Made by a program: the position numbers and the translations under genes. The notes under the pieces are model-generated. The model ran no database searches. It was given only the letters and a program-made list of their open reading frames with translations, and was not told the DNA's origin. Positions 8,842 through 16,407 of a DNA stretch of 64,000 nucleotides are shown piece by piece. Positions within the stretch are counted from its first letter, which is position 1, and each line of letters begins with the position of its first letter. This DNA comes from an uncultured Opitutia bacterium (GTDB taxonomy: Bacteria; Verrucomicrobiota; Verrucomicrobiia; Opitutales; Opitutaceae): positions 1-64,000 of the forward strand of contig CAIRTK010000018.1 in assembly GCA_903881475.1 (NCBI GenBank). Direction: 5' to 3'.

Positions 8842-9457
8842 ACAGTTCAACCAGCACGCCCGCAAATAAACCCAGGTAACAGAGCGTGACCGCAAGCAGT
8901 CCGTAGGCCGCCGCGATGGCGGCGCCGTCCCGCTCCATCATACCGAGCATCCCCACGACAATGACGAGGGCCGGCAGGGTGTTGGTGAAGGGAATCCCGC
9001 CCAGTGGCAGCAGCAGCAGGAATCCGCTGAACCCCACCAGTGCGGTATGCCACCTCAACCGGCCCGTGGTCTGCGTCCACCACCGCCAGCGCGGCCGCAG
9101 CCGGCGTTCGATCCCGCCGATAAACCGGCTCGCACCTTGCAGCACGGCGCGAAAAAACCGCGGTGGCAGTTGCGTTGCCAGTAGGCGCGCCGGCAGCCAG
9201 GGCGGCAGACCCAGCGTGTAGCGGGCCGCGATAAACAGGATCACCGCGCCGAAGGGGATCGACAGCCCGGGAATGGCGATCGGGGCGCAAAAGGGCAGGG
9301 CGAGAATGATGATCAGCAGCCCGGACGCCCGCGCACCCAGCCTCGCCATCACTTGCCCCAGGGTCACCCGCTGTTCCGCAAACCGCCCGGCCAGCTGGTG
9401 CAGTTCCTCGGAGAGTTTCCGGTGCGGATCCGGGCCGCCGGGGATGGATTGAAACAC
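8810..9457 (-). CDS. ExoD-family exopolysaccharide synthesis protein
   Basis: This 215-aa membrane protein matches the ExoD family: KLSEELHQLAGRFAEQRVTLGQVMARLGARASGLLIIILALPFCAPIAIPGLS, then GAVILFIAARYTLGLPPWLP and several later hydrophobic helices (LVGFSGFLLLLPL, LVIVVGMLGMMERDG). ExoD influences exopolysaccharide production and alkaline tolerance in rhizobia, but its molecular function is not known. The gene lies 16 bases after queE on the same strand and may share its transcript. Confidence 0.85.
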   Translation of the reverse strand: MFQSIPGGPDPHRKLSEELHQLAGRFAEQRVTLGQVMARLGARASGLLIIILALPFCAPIAIPGLSIPFGAVILFIAARYTLGLPPWLPARLLATQLPPRFFRAVLQGASRFIGGIERRLRPRWRWWTQTTGRLRWHTALVGFSGFLLLLPLGGIPFTNTLPALVIVVGMLGMMERDGAAIAAAYGLLAVTLCYLGLFAGVLVELFRRGHHWLVG

Positions 9458-9473
9458 AACGGTCCGTGGACCC

Positions 9474-10166
9474 TCAGGTGCCGCGTTGGTTGCCGTAAAG
9501 CTCCAGGTGCAGCCGGTGCGCGTAGCGATAACCCCGCGCCTTGCACAGTTCGCCCAGCCAGCCGGCCCGCCCGCGGATTTTCTCCAGCGTCACCCCCTCG
9601 GGCATGAGCAGGACGCGGTGCCGCGGGATTTCCCGTTTCAGCGACGCCAGCATGCCCTCGATCTCGTCCACGTCGCCGGGTTGCGCGACCACAAACTTCA
9701 GCTGGTAGTCGTACTGCTCGATCCATGCGCGCATGACGGCGGGCTGCCAGCGCAGCGACTCGTGCTTTTTCCGCCACGTCTGGCTCAGCCGGGCATCGGG
9801 AGCCGAGTTGAGGAGCTTGGGCGACAGCGAGGCCAGATCGCAGGCAATGCCCTCGGGCGCGACCGTGGCCGCGGTCTCGATCGTGAGATGGCGGCCCAGT
9901 TCCTTGATCGCCGCCGCCAGCATCCGGACCTCCTTCGCAATCATCGGTTCACCGCCGGTCAGCACGACATGCCGCGCCGGATGCCGTTCGATCTCCGCCA
10001 CGACCTGCGCGACGGTCCTCGCCTCGCCCTCGGGATTCCACGAGGCGTACGGCGTGTCGCACCAGTTGCAGCGCAGGTTGCAGCCGCTGGTCCGCACAAA
10101 GACCGACGGCGTCCCGGTCAGGGTGCCTTCGCCCTGGATCGAATAGAATATCTCGGAAATCAGCAT
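9474..10166 (-). CDS. queE: 7-carboxy-7-deazaguanine synthase
   Basis: QueE is a radical SAM enzyme of queuosine (7-deazaguanine) biosynthesis; it contracts the ring of carboxy-tetrahydropterin. The 230-aa protein has the start EIFYSIQGEGTLTGTPSVFV and the cluster motif C29-x3-C33-x2-C36 (SGCNLRCNWCDTPY). It also has the substrate/SAM block VLTGGEPMI and the later LSPKLLNSAPD. It lies 48 bases after queC, and a queuosine-precursor transporter is encoded at 15888-16403, so this region supplies part of the tRNA queuosine pathway. The queC-queE gap carries an inverted repeat. Confidence 0.95.
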   Translation of the reverse strand: MLISEIFYSIQGEGTLTGTPSVFVRTSGCNLRCNWCDTPYASWNPEGEARTVAQVVAEIERHPARHVVLTGGEPMIAKEVRMLAAAIKELGRHLTIETAATVAPEGIACDLASLSPKLLNSAPDARLSQTWRKKHESLRWQPAVMRAWIEQYDYQLKFVVAQPGDVDEIEGMLASLKREIPRHRVLLMPEGVTLEKIRGRAGWLGELCKARGYRYAHRLHLELYGNQRGT

Positions 10167-10173
10167 GGCGTGA

Positions 10174-10252
10174 CGATTACGAGAATGATTAAGAACAGGA
10201 GAACGAGCCGGGATTCATCGTGCTCGTGCTTCATTCTCCCAATCGTTCTCCT
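10174..10252. repeat. Inverted repeat, GAGAACGA word family, entering queC
   Basis: The left arm reads GATTACGAGAATGATTAAGA and continues as ACAGGAGAACGAG; the right arm is GTGCTCGTGCTTCATTCTCC and continues as CAATCGTTCTCC. They are imperfect complements. The repeat spans the queC-queE gap and encodes the last 11 or so residues of QueC, so it extended the gene. Confidence 0.65.
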
Positions 10253-10934
10253 TTTTCGGTTTCAGTGGCAGCGGATCCGTCGAGGCATAGACCGTCGGGT
10301 CGGCCACCCCCGCCTGCGCAAAGGCCTCCCGCCGCTCCACGCACGTGCCGCACTTCCCGCAGTGAATGGCCCCGCCCTTGTAGCATGACCATGTCCGCGC
10401 AAAATCCACGCCCAGCCGCGCCCCCTCGGCCACGATCCGGCCCTTGCTCAGCGCGATGAAGGGCCGCAGCAACTGTACGTTCGCATACGTGCCGAGCCGC
10501 ATCGCGTCACCCATCGCTTGCATGAATTCCTCCCGGCAATCCGGATAAATCGCATGGTCGCCCCCGTGGGCCGCGATCACCAGCCCCTCCGCCCCCGTGC
10601 TCTCCGCCAGCCCGCAGGCAATCGAGAGCATGATCGCATTCCGGAAGGGCACCACGGTTTGTTTCATGTTTTCCGCCTCATAGTGCCCTTCGGGCACGTC
10701 CCCGCCGCTTTTCAGCAGGTCCGACGCAAACAGCCGGTTGACGAAATCCAGCGGAATCACCTCATGCCGCACGCCAAACTTGGCGGCATGCTCCGCCGCA
10801 AAGGGCAGCTCGCGGTGGTTGTGCTTCGCCCCGTAGTCGAAGCTCACGACCGCCGCGACGTCGTGCCCGTGCCGCGCCCAATAAAGCGCCGTCACCGAAT
10901 CCATGCCACCCGAGCAAAGCACCACGACTTTCAT
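10215..10934 (-). CDS. queC: 7-cyano-7-deazaguanine synthase
   Basis: QueC makes preQ0 from carboxy-deazaguanine, ammonia and ATP. The 239-aa protein starts with the PP-loop VVVLCSGGMDSVTALYWA and has SFDYGAKHNHRELPFA and IAAHGGDHAIYPDCREEFM. It also has the zinc-binding cysteines CYKGGAIHCGKCGTCVERREAF. I chose the start at 10934 because MKVVVLCSGG is the family N-terminus; a longer reading would take in an inverted repeat upstream. The tail after DPLPLKPK (ENDWENEARAR) is encoded by the repeat at 10174-10252 and is probably not functional. Confidence 0.95.
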   Translation of the reverse strand: MKVVVLCSGGMDSVTALYWARHGHDVAAVVSFDYGAKHNHRELPFAAEHAAKFGVRHEVIPLDFVNRLFASDLLKSGGDVPEGHYEAENMKQTVVPFRNAIMLSIACGLAESTGAEGLVIAAHGGDHAIYPDCREEFMQAMGDAMRLGTYANVQLLRPFIALSKGRIVAEGARLGVDFARTWSCYKGGAIHCGKCGTCVERREAFAQAGVADPTVYASTDPLPLKPKKENDWENEARAR

Positions 10935-10940
10935 CCGCGA

Positions 10941-11076
10941 AGTTGGCCACAAAGCGGCGCAAAAAGACACCAAAAGAAAACCCGGCCGGAAGGGTGGACG
11001 GGCACAGGGACGTGGCCGCCCACTTCTTAACCGGCGCTTGGTTTTTGCGCGTTTTCGTGCCTCTTGGTGGCCACTC
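10941..11076. repeat. Inverted repeat between queC and the deacetylase gene
   Basis: Left arm from AGTTGGCCACAAAGCGGCGC and right arm ending CGTGCCTCTTGGTGGCCACT are imperfect complements built from AAG-containing words. The repeat fills the divergent intergenic region, so the promoters of both genes must lie in or beside it. Confidence 0.7.
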
Positions 11077-11080
11077 ACCC

Positions 11081-11953
11081 ATGGTCATCGTCCACGATCC
11101 GCGCTGCGCCGACTACGGCTCCTCGCTGCGCCCCGAGCAGCCCGCCCGCGTCACGCGCAGCGCGGCCCATCTGCGGGCCGCGCATCCCGACTGGACCTGG
11201 CAGCTCCCGCCCGCGGCGGTGCCCGATGAAATCCTGCTGCTCGCGCATACCCCGGCCCATTTGAAACGTCTGGGCCAGCCGCGCGATTTCGATGCCGACA
11301 CCCCATTTCTCCCCAACATTCCCGACCATGCCCGCCAGGCCGTCGCCGCCGCCCTGACCGCCGCCGATCTCGCCCTGGCCGGCCGTCAGGCCTTCAGTCT
11401 CATGCGTCCGCCCGGCCACCATGCGACCTCCTCGCAGGCCATGGGCTTTTGCTATCTCAACCAGATCGCCATCGCCGCGCTGTCCGCCCGCACCCGCGGC
11501 CTCGCCCGGGTCGCCGTCTGGGATTTCGACGCCCATCACGGCAACGGCACCGAGGCCATCCTCCATCGCCGCGAGGGCCTGCTCTTCAGCTCCGTCCACC
11601 AGTACCCCGGCTATCCCGGCACGGGCACCGTCTCCTTCGACAACTGCCGAAACTGGCCGGTCGCCCCGCGCACCCCGCGCACCCAACATCTGGCCGCCCT
11701 GCGCGAATCGCTCGATGCGGTCATCGCCTTCCAGCCCGGCCTGGTGCTCGTCTCCGCCGGATTCGACGCCTACGCCCGCGACCCGATCACGGCGATGACC
11801 CTCGAAACGGAGGATTTCGCCACCCTCGGCCGCTGGCTGCGGGAGAGCGGGCTCCCCGCCGCCGCGATCCTGGAAGGCGGTTATAGCGACGACCTTCCTT
11901 TGTTGATTGATGCCTTTCTCAGCGCGTGGCAGAAGATCCCGCCCGCCGCATGA
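11081..11953 (+). CDS. Histone deacetylase / acetoin utilisation (AcuC-like) family protein
   Basis: This 290-aa zinc-dependent deacetylase-fold protein shows FSLMRPPGHHATSSQAMGFCYLNQIAIAA (catalytic His pair), the metal site VAVWDFDAHHGNGT and SAGFDAYARDP, and the end AAILEGGYS. Substrates of bacterial members include acetylated polyamines and acetyl-CoA synthetase; this one cannot be assigned. ATG 11081 follows the intergenic repeat directly. Its stop overlaps the start of the RNase D gene (ATGA at 11950-11953). It is the first gene of a five-gene run that includes oleC and oleD. Confidence 0.9.
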   Translation: MVIVHDPRCADYGSSLRPEQPARVTRSAAHLRAAHPDWTWQLPPAAVPDEILLLAHTPAHLKRLGQPRDFDADTPFLPNIPDHARQAVAAALTAADLALAGRQAFSLMRPPGHHATSSQAMGFCYLNQIAIAALSARTRGLARVAVWDFDAHHGNGTEAILHRREGLLFSSVHQYPGYPGTGTVSFDNCRNWPVAPRTPRTQHLAALRESLDAVIAFQPGLVLVSAGFDAYARDPITAMTLETEDFATLGRWLRESGLPAAAILEGGYSDDLPLLIDAFLSAWQKIPPAA

Positions 11954-13128
11954 TTTCCCGCTTCCTTCCGATCCCGGTTCGCCGTTTGCTCGGCGTAAAA
12001 GTGACCAACCGTCCGCCCGCCTACCAGCTGCTCCACCAACTCGGTTCCCTAGCACCGCTGCTCGCCGCCCTCGACCGCGTGGACGAAGTCTCCCTCGATA
12101 CCGAGGCAGACAATATGTACCACTACAAGACGCGGGTCTGCCTCATGCAGTTCCTCGTCGGGCGCGAGGTCTTCCTCGTCGACGTGCTGGCCCCGGGCCT
12201 GAAACTGGAACCGCTGCTCACCCGCCTCGCCACCAAGCACCTGCTGATGCACGGGAGTGATTTCGATCTGCGCCTGCTGCACGACCTCTGCGGCTTCCGC
12301 CCGAAGAGCATTTTCGACACGATGCTCGCCGCCCAGCTGCTTGGCCGGGAGCGCATCGGTCTCGCCTCGCTGCTCGAGTACCATTTCGGCGTCGCCGTGG
12401 ACAAATCCGGCCAGAAGGCCAACTGGTCCGCGCGTCCCATCACGCCCAAGCTCCTCAACTACGCCGCGCTCGACGTCTGGCATCTGCCCGCGCTCCGCGA
12501 TATCCTCACCCGCGAGCTCACCAAGCTCGGCCGCCTCGACTGGCTTAACCAGCAATGCCGCGCCCAGATCGAGGCCGGCGCCACCGGTTTTGCCCCCGCG
12601 ACGGAGAACGACTGGCGCATCGGCCGCAGCGAACGCCTCCGCGGTCCCGGCCTGGGCGTCCTGCACGCCATCTGGCACTGGCGGGAACAGCAGGCCCAGC
12701 GCCTCGACACGCCGCCGTTCAAGGTCTGCGGCAACACGCTGCTGCTCCAGATCGCCGAGGCGGCCGAGGCGGGCGACTCCGAGGAATCCATCCTCACGCG
12801 CGTCAACCTCGGCCGGCGCCACGACCGCATCTTCGCCTCGCTCGCCACCGCCGTTCGCGCCGGATTAGCGCGCGACCCGAAGACCCTTCCGCGCCGGCCC
12901 GGCCGCGATCCAAATCACGTCTCACTCACCCAGGCCGAGATCGAGCTCCAGGACCGCATCAAGGCCGACCGCGACGCCGTCGCCAAGAAGCTCGGCATCG
13001 AGGCCACGCTCATCGCCAATCGCTCCGTCCTCGCCCAAATCGCCCGGCAGCCCCGCAAGCTCGACGAGCTTCTCCTGCCGTGGCAGGCCGACCTGCTGCG
13101 CGACGTGCCTTCACTCAAGCCCGCCTGA
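11950..13128 (+). CDS. rnd: Ribonuclease D (DEDDy exonuclease with HRDC)
   Basis: RNase D trims 3' ends of tRNA and other small RNAs. The 392-aa protein has the DEDDy exonuclease motifs: VSLDTEADNM (D50, E52), LLMHGSDFDLRLLHDLCG, FDTMLAAQLLG and LLNYAALDVWHLPAL with the Tyr and last Asp. The HRDC-type region follows at about 215-290, and the C-terminal part includes KLGIEATLIANRSVLAQIAR. The gene is translationally coupled to the deacetylase gene and sits 13 bases before oleC. It is complete. Confidence 0.93.
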   Translation: MISRFLPIPVRRLLGVKVTNRPPAYQLLHQLGSLAPLLAALDRVDEVSLDTEADNMYHYKTRVCLMQFLVGREVFLVDVLAPGLKLEPLLTRLATKHLLMHGSDFDLRLLHDLCGFRPKSIFDTMLAAQLLGRERIGLASLLEYHFGVAVDKSGQKANWSARPITPKLLNYAALDVWHLPALRDILTRELTKLGRLDWLNQQCRAQIEAGATGFAPATENDWRIGRSERLRGPGLGVLHAIWHWREQQAQRLDTPPFKVCGNTLLLQIAEAAEAGDSEESILTRVNLGRRHDRIFASLATAVRAGLARDPKTLPRRPGRDPNHVSLTQAEIELQDRIKADRDAVAKKLGIEATLIANRSVLAQIARQPRKLDELLLPWQADLLRDVPSLKPA

Positions 13129-13141
13129 CCGCGGGACCGCC

Positions 13142-14863
13142 GTGTCCGAGCCAGCTGCCAACGCCAACATCGCGCGTCACCTCGCGCTCATGGCGGCAGC
13201 GCGGCCCGACGCCCCCGCGCTCAAGATTCCGCGCGGCCGGACCTCAGCCGGCGCGATTGATTATCTCACGCTCAGCTTCGTCGAGCTCGACACAGAGGCC
13301 GCCGCGTGGTGCGAACGCCTCACCGCCGCCGGCATCCGCCGCGGCGACCGCACGCTGGTGATGGTCCGCCAAGGCCTTCCGCTCATTGCCGCCGTTTTCG
13401 CGCTCTTCCGCCTCGGAGCCGTCCCCGTCGTCATCGACCCAGGTATGGGCCGAAAGGCCTTCCTCTCCTGCGTCGCTCGCTCCAAGCCCCGCGCCCTCGT
13501 CGGCATCCCGCTCGCGCAAATCACGAGCCACGTTTTCCGGACCGCCTTCGCCTCCATCCAAATCCGTGTCTGGGCCAACAATTCTCCCATTACGCGGTTA
13601 GTCCCATCTCCGGTCTCCCATCCCCCATCTCCGGGCAGCGAGGTCGCCAGTGGCGCTAGCGACCTCGCAGCCATCCTCTTCACGTCCGGCTCCACCGGCG
13701 CGCCCAAGGGCGTCTGCTACGAGCACGGCATGTTCGAGGCCCAGGTCCGGCTGATCCGCGAAACCTACGGCATCACTCCCGGCGAAGTCGACCTGCCCAT
13801 GCTGCCGATCTTCGCGCTGTTCAATCCCGCCCTCGGCCTAACCACCGTCGTGCCCGAGCTTGATCCCCGGCGGCCTGCCGACGTCGACCCCGCGAAGATC
13901 GTCCAGGCCATCCTCCAGGAAACCGTCACCAACTCCTTCGGCTCCCCCACGCTCTGGCTCAAGGTCAGCGACTACTGCCGCCGGTCCGGCATCCAGCTGC
14001 CCAGTCTCCTCCGCGTGCTCAGCGCCGGTGCTCCCGTGCCCGCCGCGCTGTGGGAAAACTCCCGGACCCTCCTGCCCAACGGCCGCCTGCACAGTCCCTA
14101 CGGCGCCACCGAGGCGCTTCCAGTCGCGAGCGTCTCCAGCAGCGAAATCGACCCGGTCTCCGTCCGCGGGGCCTGCGTCGGCCGGCCGCTGCCCGGCCTC
14201 CAGGTCAAAATCATCCGCCTCACCGACGCTCCCATTGCCACGCTCGGCGAAATTCAGGAGCTCCCGACCGGCGAAACCGGCGAGATCATCGTGCAGGGCC
14301 CGGTCGTCACGCGGACCTATGACGACCTGCCGGAGGCCACCGCCATGGCGAAAATCCAAAGCCGAAGCACGAAACCCGAAAGGGATTCCAGCGATCCTCG
14401 GATTTCGGACTTTGACCTTCGTGCTTCCCCGCCCTCCGGCGGGGTCTGGCACCGCATGGGCGATTGCGGCTACGTGGATTACTCCGGCCGGCTCTGGTTT
14501 TGCGGCCGCAAGGCCGAACGCGTCGAAACCGCCACCGGGCCCATGTTCACCGAGCCGTGCGAGCAGGTCTTCCGGTTGAACCCGCGCGTGACCCGCTGCG
14601 CGCTGATCGGCCTCGGCCCGCGCGGCCACCAGCGCCCGGCCCTGGTCATCGAGGCGCCCGCACGCCGCGCCGGCGAGGCGCGCGCCTTCGCCGGTGAACT
14701 CCGCGCCCTCGCCCAACGGCACCCGCACACGGCCGCGATCTCCCTCTTCTTCTTTCATCCGAAATTCCCCGTGGACGTCCGGCACAACGCCAAGATCCAC
14801 CGCCTCACCCTCGCCGCATGGGCCGCCACCGCCCAAGGCGTGGAAACCAGGGACTCCGCATGA
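13142..14863 (+). CDS. oleC: OleC-like beta-lactone synthetase (AMP-forming ligase family) with two in-frame repeat insertions
   Basis: OleC belongs to the acyl-CoA synthetase superfamily and converts 2-alkyl-3-hydroxy acids to beta-lactones in long-chain olefin synthesis. The 573-aa protein shows the P-loop LFTSGSTGAPKGVCYEHG, the OleC-typical LPIFALFNPALGLTTVVPEL and PADVDPAKI, SPYGATEALPV, and MGDCGYVDYSGRLWFCGRKAERV. It starts with GTG. Two segments look foreign: about residues 148-176 (VPSPVSHPPSPGSEVAS) and 404-429 (KIQSRSTKPERDSSDPR and following). Both coincide with repeat DNA inserted in frame in surface loops. oleD follows with an ATGA overlap; oleA and oleB are not in the window. 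Confidence 0.85.
   Translation: MSEPAANANIARHLALMAAARPDAPALKIPRGRTSAGAIDYLTLSFVELDTEAAAWCERLTAAGIRRGDRTLVMVRQGLPLIAAVFALFRLGAVPVVIDPGMGRKAFLSCVARSKPRALVGIPLAQITSHVFRTAFASIQIRVWANNSPITRLVPSPVSHPPSPGSEVASGASDLAAILFTSGSTGAPKGVCYEHGMFEAQVRLIRETYGITPGEVDLPMLPIFALFNPALGLTTVVPELDPRRPADVDPAKIVQAILQETVTNSFGSPTLWLKVSDYCRRSGIQLPSLLRVLSAGAPVPAALWENSRTLLPNGRLHSPYGATEALPVASVSSSEIDPVSVRGACVGRPLPGLQVKIIRLTDAPIATLGEIQELPTGETGEIIVQGPVVTRTYDDLPEATAMAKIQSRSTKPERDSSDPRISDFDLRASPPSGGVWHRMGDCGYVDYSGRLWFCGRKAERVETATGPMFTEPCEQVFRLNPRVTRCALIGLGPRGHQRPALVIEAPARRAGEARAFAGELRALAQRHPHTAAISLFFFHPKFPVDVRHNAKIHRLTLAAWAATAQGVETRDSA
13584..13668. repeat. Composite repeat inside oleC (CCCATCTCC words plus 10-bp palindrome)
   Basis: CCCATCTCC occurs at 13603-13611 and again at 13624-13632 with related words between. 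It is followed by a perfect inverted repeat, GCGAGGTCGC (13638-13647) and GCGACCTCGC (13659-13668). The segment is read in frame just before the P-loop region of OleC. Confidence 0.6.
14353..14427. repeat. Inverted repeat inside oleC, CCGAA word family
   Basis: The left arm contains GCCGAAGCACGAAACCCGAA and the right arm CGGATTTCGGACTTTGACCT followed by TCGTGCTT, complementary apart from small shifts. It is translated as 25 residues rich in Ser, Arg and Asp and leaves the OleC frame open. Confidence 0.7.
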
Positions 14864-15891
14864 GCACACTGGTCACCGGTGGCACCGGTTTCCTCGGCCG
14901 TCGCCTCGTTGAACGCCTGCTCGCCGCCGACCGGCCCGTGATCGTGCTCGGGCGCACCCCCGCGCCCGACCTCGAGGCCCGCGGGGTGCGCTTTGTCCGC
15001 GCCTCCTTGGATGACTCCTCCGCCGTGCAGGCCGCCTGCGCCGGCATGGAAACGATCTTCCACACCGCCGCCAAGGTGGGCGTCTGGAGCCGCCAAGATG
15101 ACTTCCATCGCACCAACGTCCTCGGCACCCGCGCCCTGCTCGAGGGCGCCCGCACCCACGGGGTAAAATACTTCATCCACACCAGCACGCCCAGCGTGGT
15201 CTACAGCGGCCGCGACCTCGCCAACGCCGACGAGTCGCTTCCGCTCACCACGGCTTGCCCGAGCCCTTATCCGCTGACCAAAGCCCTCGCCGAGCGCGAG
15301 GTTCTCGCCGCCAACTCTGCGTCGCTCCGTACCATCGCGCTGCGCCCGCACCTGATCTGGGGCGTGGGTGACCCGCATCTCGTCCCGCGCGTACTGGCCC
15401 GTGCCCGCGCCGGCCGGCTCCGTATCATCGGCTCCGGGCAGAACCGCGTAGACCTCGTCCACATTGAAAACGCCGTCGACGCCCACCTCCTCGCCGAGTC
15501 GGCCCTGCGTCTTTGTCACGTAATACGTGACAAAGACGTCAGCCCCAACCCAGCGGGTCGCGCCTACTTCATCACCAACGGCGAGCCGGTCCTCCTCTGG
15601 GAATGGATCAACGGCCTGCTCACTGGTCTCGGTGAACCGCCCGTGACAAAGAAAATCCCCTTGGGCGTTGCCTCGGCCTTCGGCGCGGTCTGCGAGGCAG
15701 CCTGGCGCGTGTTGCGGCTGCGCGGCGAGCCGCCGATGACTCGTTTCATCGCCGCAGAACTGGCCAGGGACCACTGGTTCGACATTTCGGCCGCGCGCCG
15801 CGACCTGGGTTACGCGCCGCGCATCAGCATGGCCGCCGGAACCGCCGAACTGGTCGCATGGTATCGGCGCCAAGGCGGCCGCAGTCCATGA
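14860..15891 (+). CDS. oleD: OleD-like NAD(P)-dependent 2-alkyl-3-ketoacid reductase
   Basis: OleD reduces 2-alkyl-3-keto acids to the hydroxy acids used by OleC. The 343-aa protein is a 3-beta-HSD type short-chain dehydrogenase with the Rossmann motif VTGGTGFLGRRLVERLL (residues 5-20), FHTAAKVGVWS, TSTPSVVYSG, the active site YPLTK and RPHLIWGVGDPHL. It also has GRAYFITNGEPVLLWEW. The last block matches OleD proteins closely. Residues 217-226 (RLCHVIRDKD) come from a palindromic repeat inserted in frame. ATG 14860 overlaps the oleC stop, and its own stop overlaps the next start. Confidence 0.86.
   Translation: MSTLVTGGTGFLGRRLVERLLAADRPVIVLGRTPAPDLEARGVRFVRASLDDSSAVQAACAGMETIFHTAAKVGVWSRQDDFHRTNVLGTRALLEGARTHGVKYFIHTSTPSVVYSGRDLANADESLPLTTACPSPYPLTKALAEREVLAANSASLRTIALRPHLIWGVGDPHLVPRVLARARAGRLRIIGSGQNRVDLVHIENAVDAHLLAESALRLCHVIRDKDVSPNPAGRAYFITNGEPVLLWEWINGLLTGLGEPPVTKKIPLGVASAFGAVCEAAWRVLRLRGEPPMTRFIAAELARDHWFDISAARRDLGYAPRISMAAGTAELVAWYRRQGGRSP
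15509..15537. repeat. Palindromic repeat inside oleD (GTCACGTAAT core)
   Basis: GTCTTTGTCACGT (15509-15521) and ACGTGACAAAGAC (15525-15537) are perfect 13-bp complements with a 3-base loop. The core recurs inside rlmN at 33066-33088. Both copies are in frame and give the peptide CHVI. Confidence 0.9.
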
Positions 15892-16403
15892 AGGCGCGCC
15901 AGATTGTCCTGCCGGCCCTCGCCATGGCGGCCATTGTGCTGACCTCCAACCTGCTGGTGCAATTCCCGCTGAACGCCTGGCTGACGTGGGGGGCGTTTTC
16001 CTACCCGGTGGCCTATCTCGTCACTGACGTCTGCAATCGCGTCGCCGGTCCCTCGCTCGCGCGCCGCGTGGCCTGGCTGGGCTTCGCGACCGGCCTCGCC
16101 TGCTCGTCGGTCCTCGCGCCGGTGCGCATGGCCGTGGCCTCGGGCTCGGCCTTCATCGTCTCGCAGCTCCTCGATGTCGCGGTGTTCAACCGGCTGCGGC
16201 AGCTCAGCTGGTGGAAGGCCCCCCTGCTCGGCTCGGTGGCGGCGTCGGTGGTCGACACCGCCCTCTTCTTCAGCCTCGCCTTCGCGGGCCGCTCTTTTCC
16301 CTGGCTGCAGCTCGCCGCGGGTGACCTTGCCGTGAAGCTCGCCATGGCCGTCGTCCTTTTGCCGCCTTACCGGGCCCTGGTGCTGCGGTTCACCCGGCCG
16401 TGA
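15888..16403 (+). CDS. Queuosine-precursor transporter, VUT/YhhQ family
   Basis: This 171-aa polytopic protein has about five to six membrane segments and the family pattern VQFPLNAWLTWGAFSYPVAYLVTDVCNRVAG near residues 20-52. SGSAFIVSQLLDVAVFNRLR and a C-terminal LAVKLAMAVVLLPPYR follow. YhhQ-type proteins import preQ0/preQ1 for queuosine. This fits the presence of queC and queE at 9474-10934. ATG 15888 overlaps the oleD stop, so it is in the same transcript. It converges on an RNA methyltransferase gene 4 bases away. Confidence 0.88.
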   Translation: MKARQIVLPALAMAAIVLTSNLLVQFPLNAWLTWGAFSYPVAYLVTDVCNRVAGPSLARRVAWLGFATGLACSSVLAPVRMAVASGSAFIVSQLLDVAVFNRLRQLSWWKAPLLGSVAASVVDTALFFSLAFAGRSFPWLQLAAGDLAVKLAMAVVLLPPYRALVLRFTRP

Positions 16404-16407
16404 AGAA

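Noticed and set aside
10935-11080. preQ1 riboswitch ahead of queC
   Set aside because: The region is filled by an inverted repeat and does not show the small pseudoknot with an A-rich tail.
13142-14863. oleC as a pseudogene because of repeat insertions
   Set aside because: Both insertions keep the reading frame and all recognised ligase motifs are intact.
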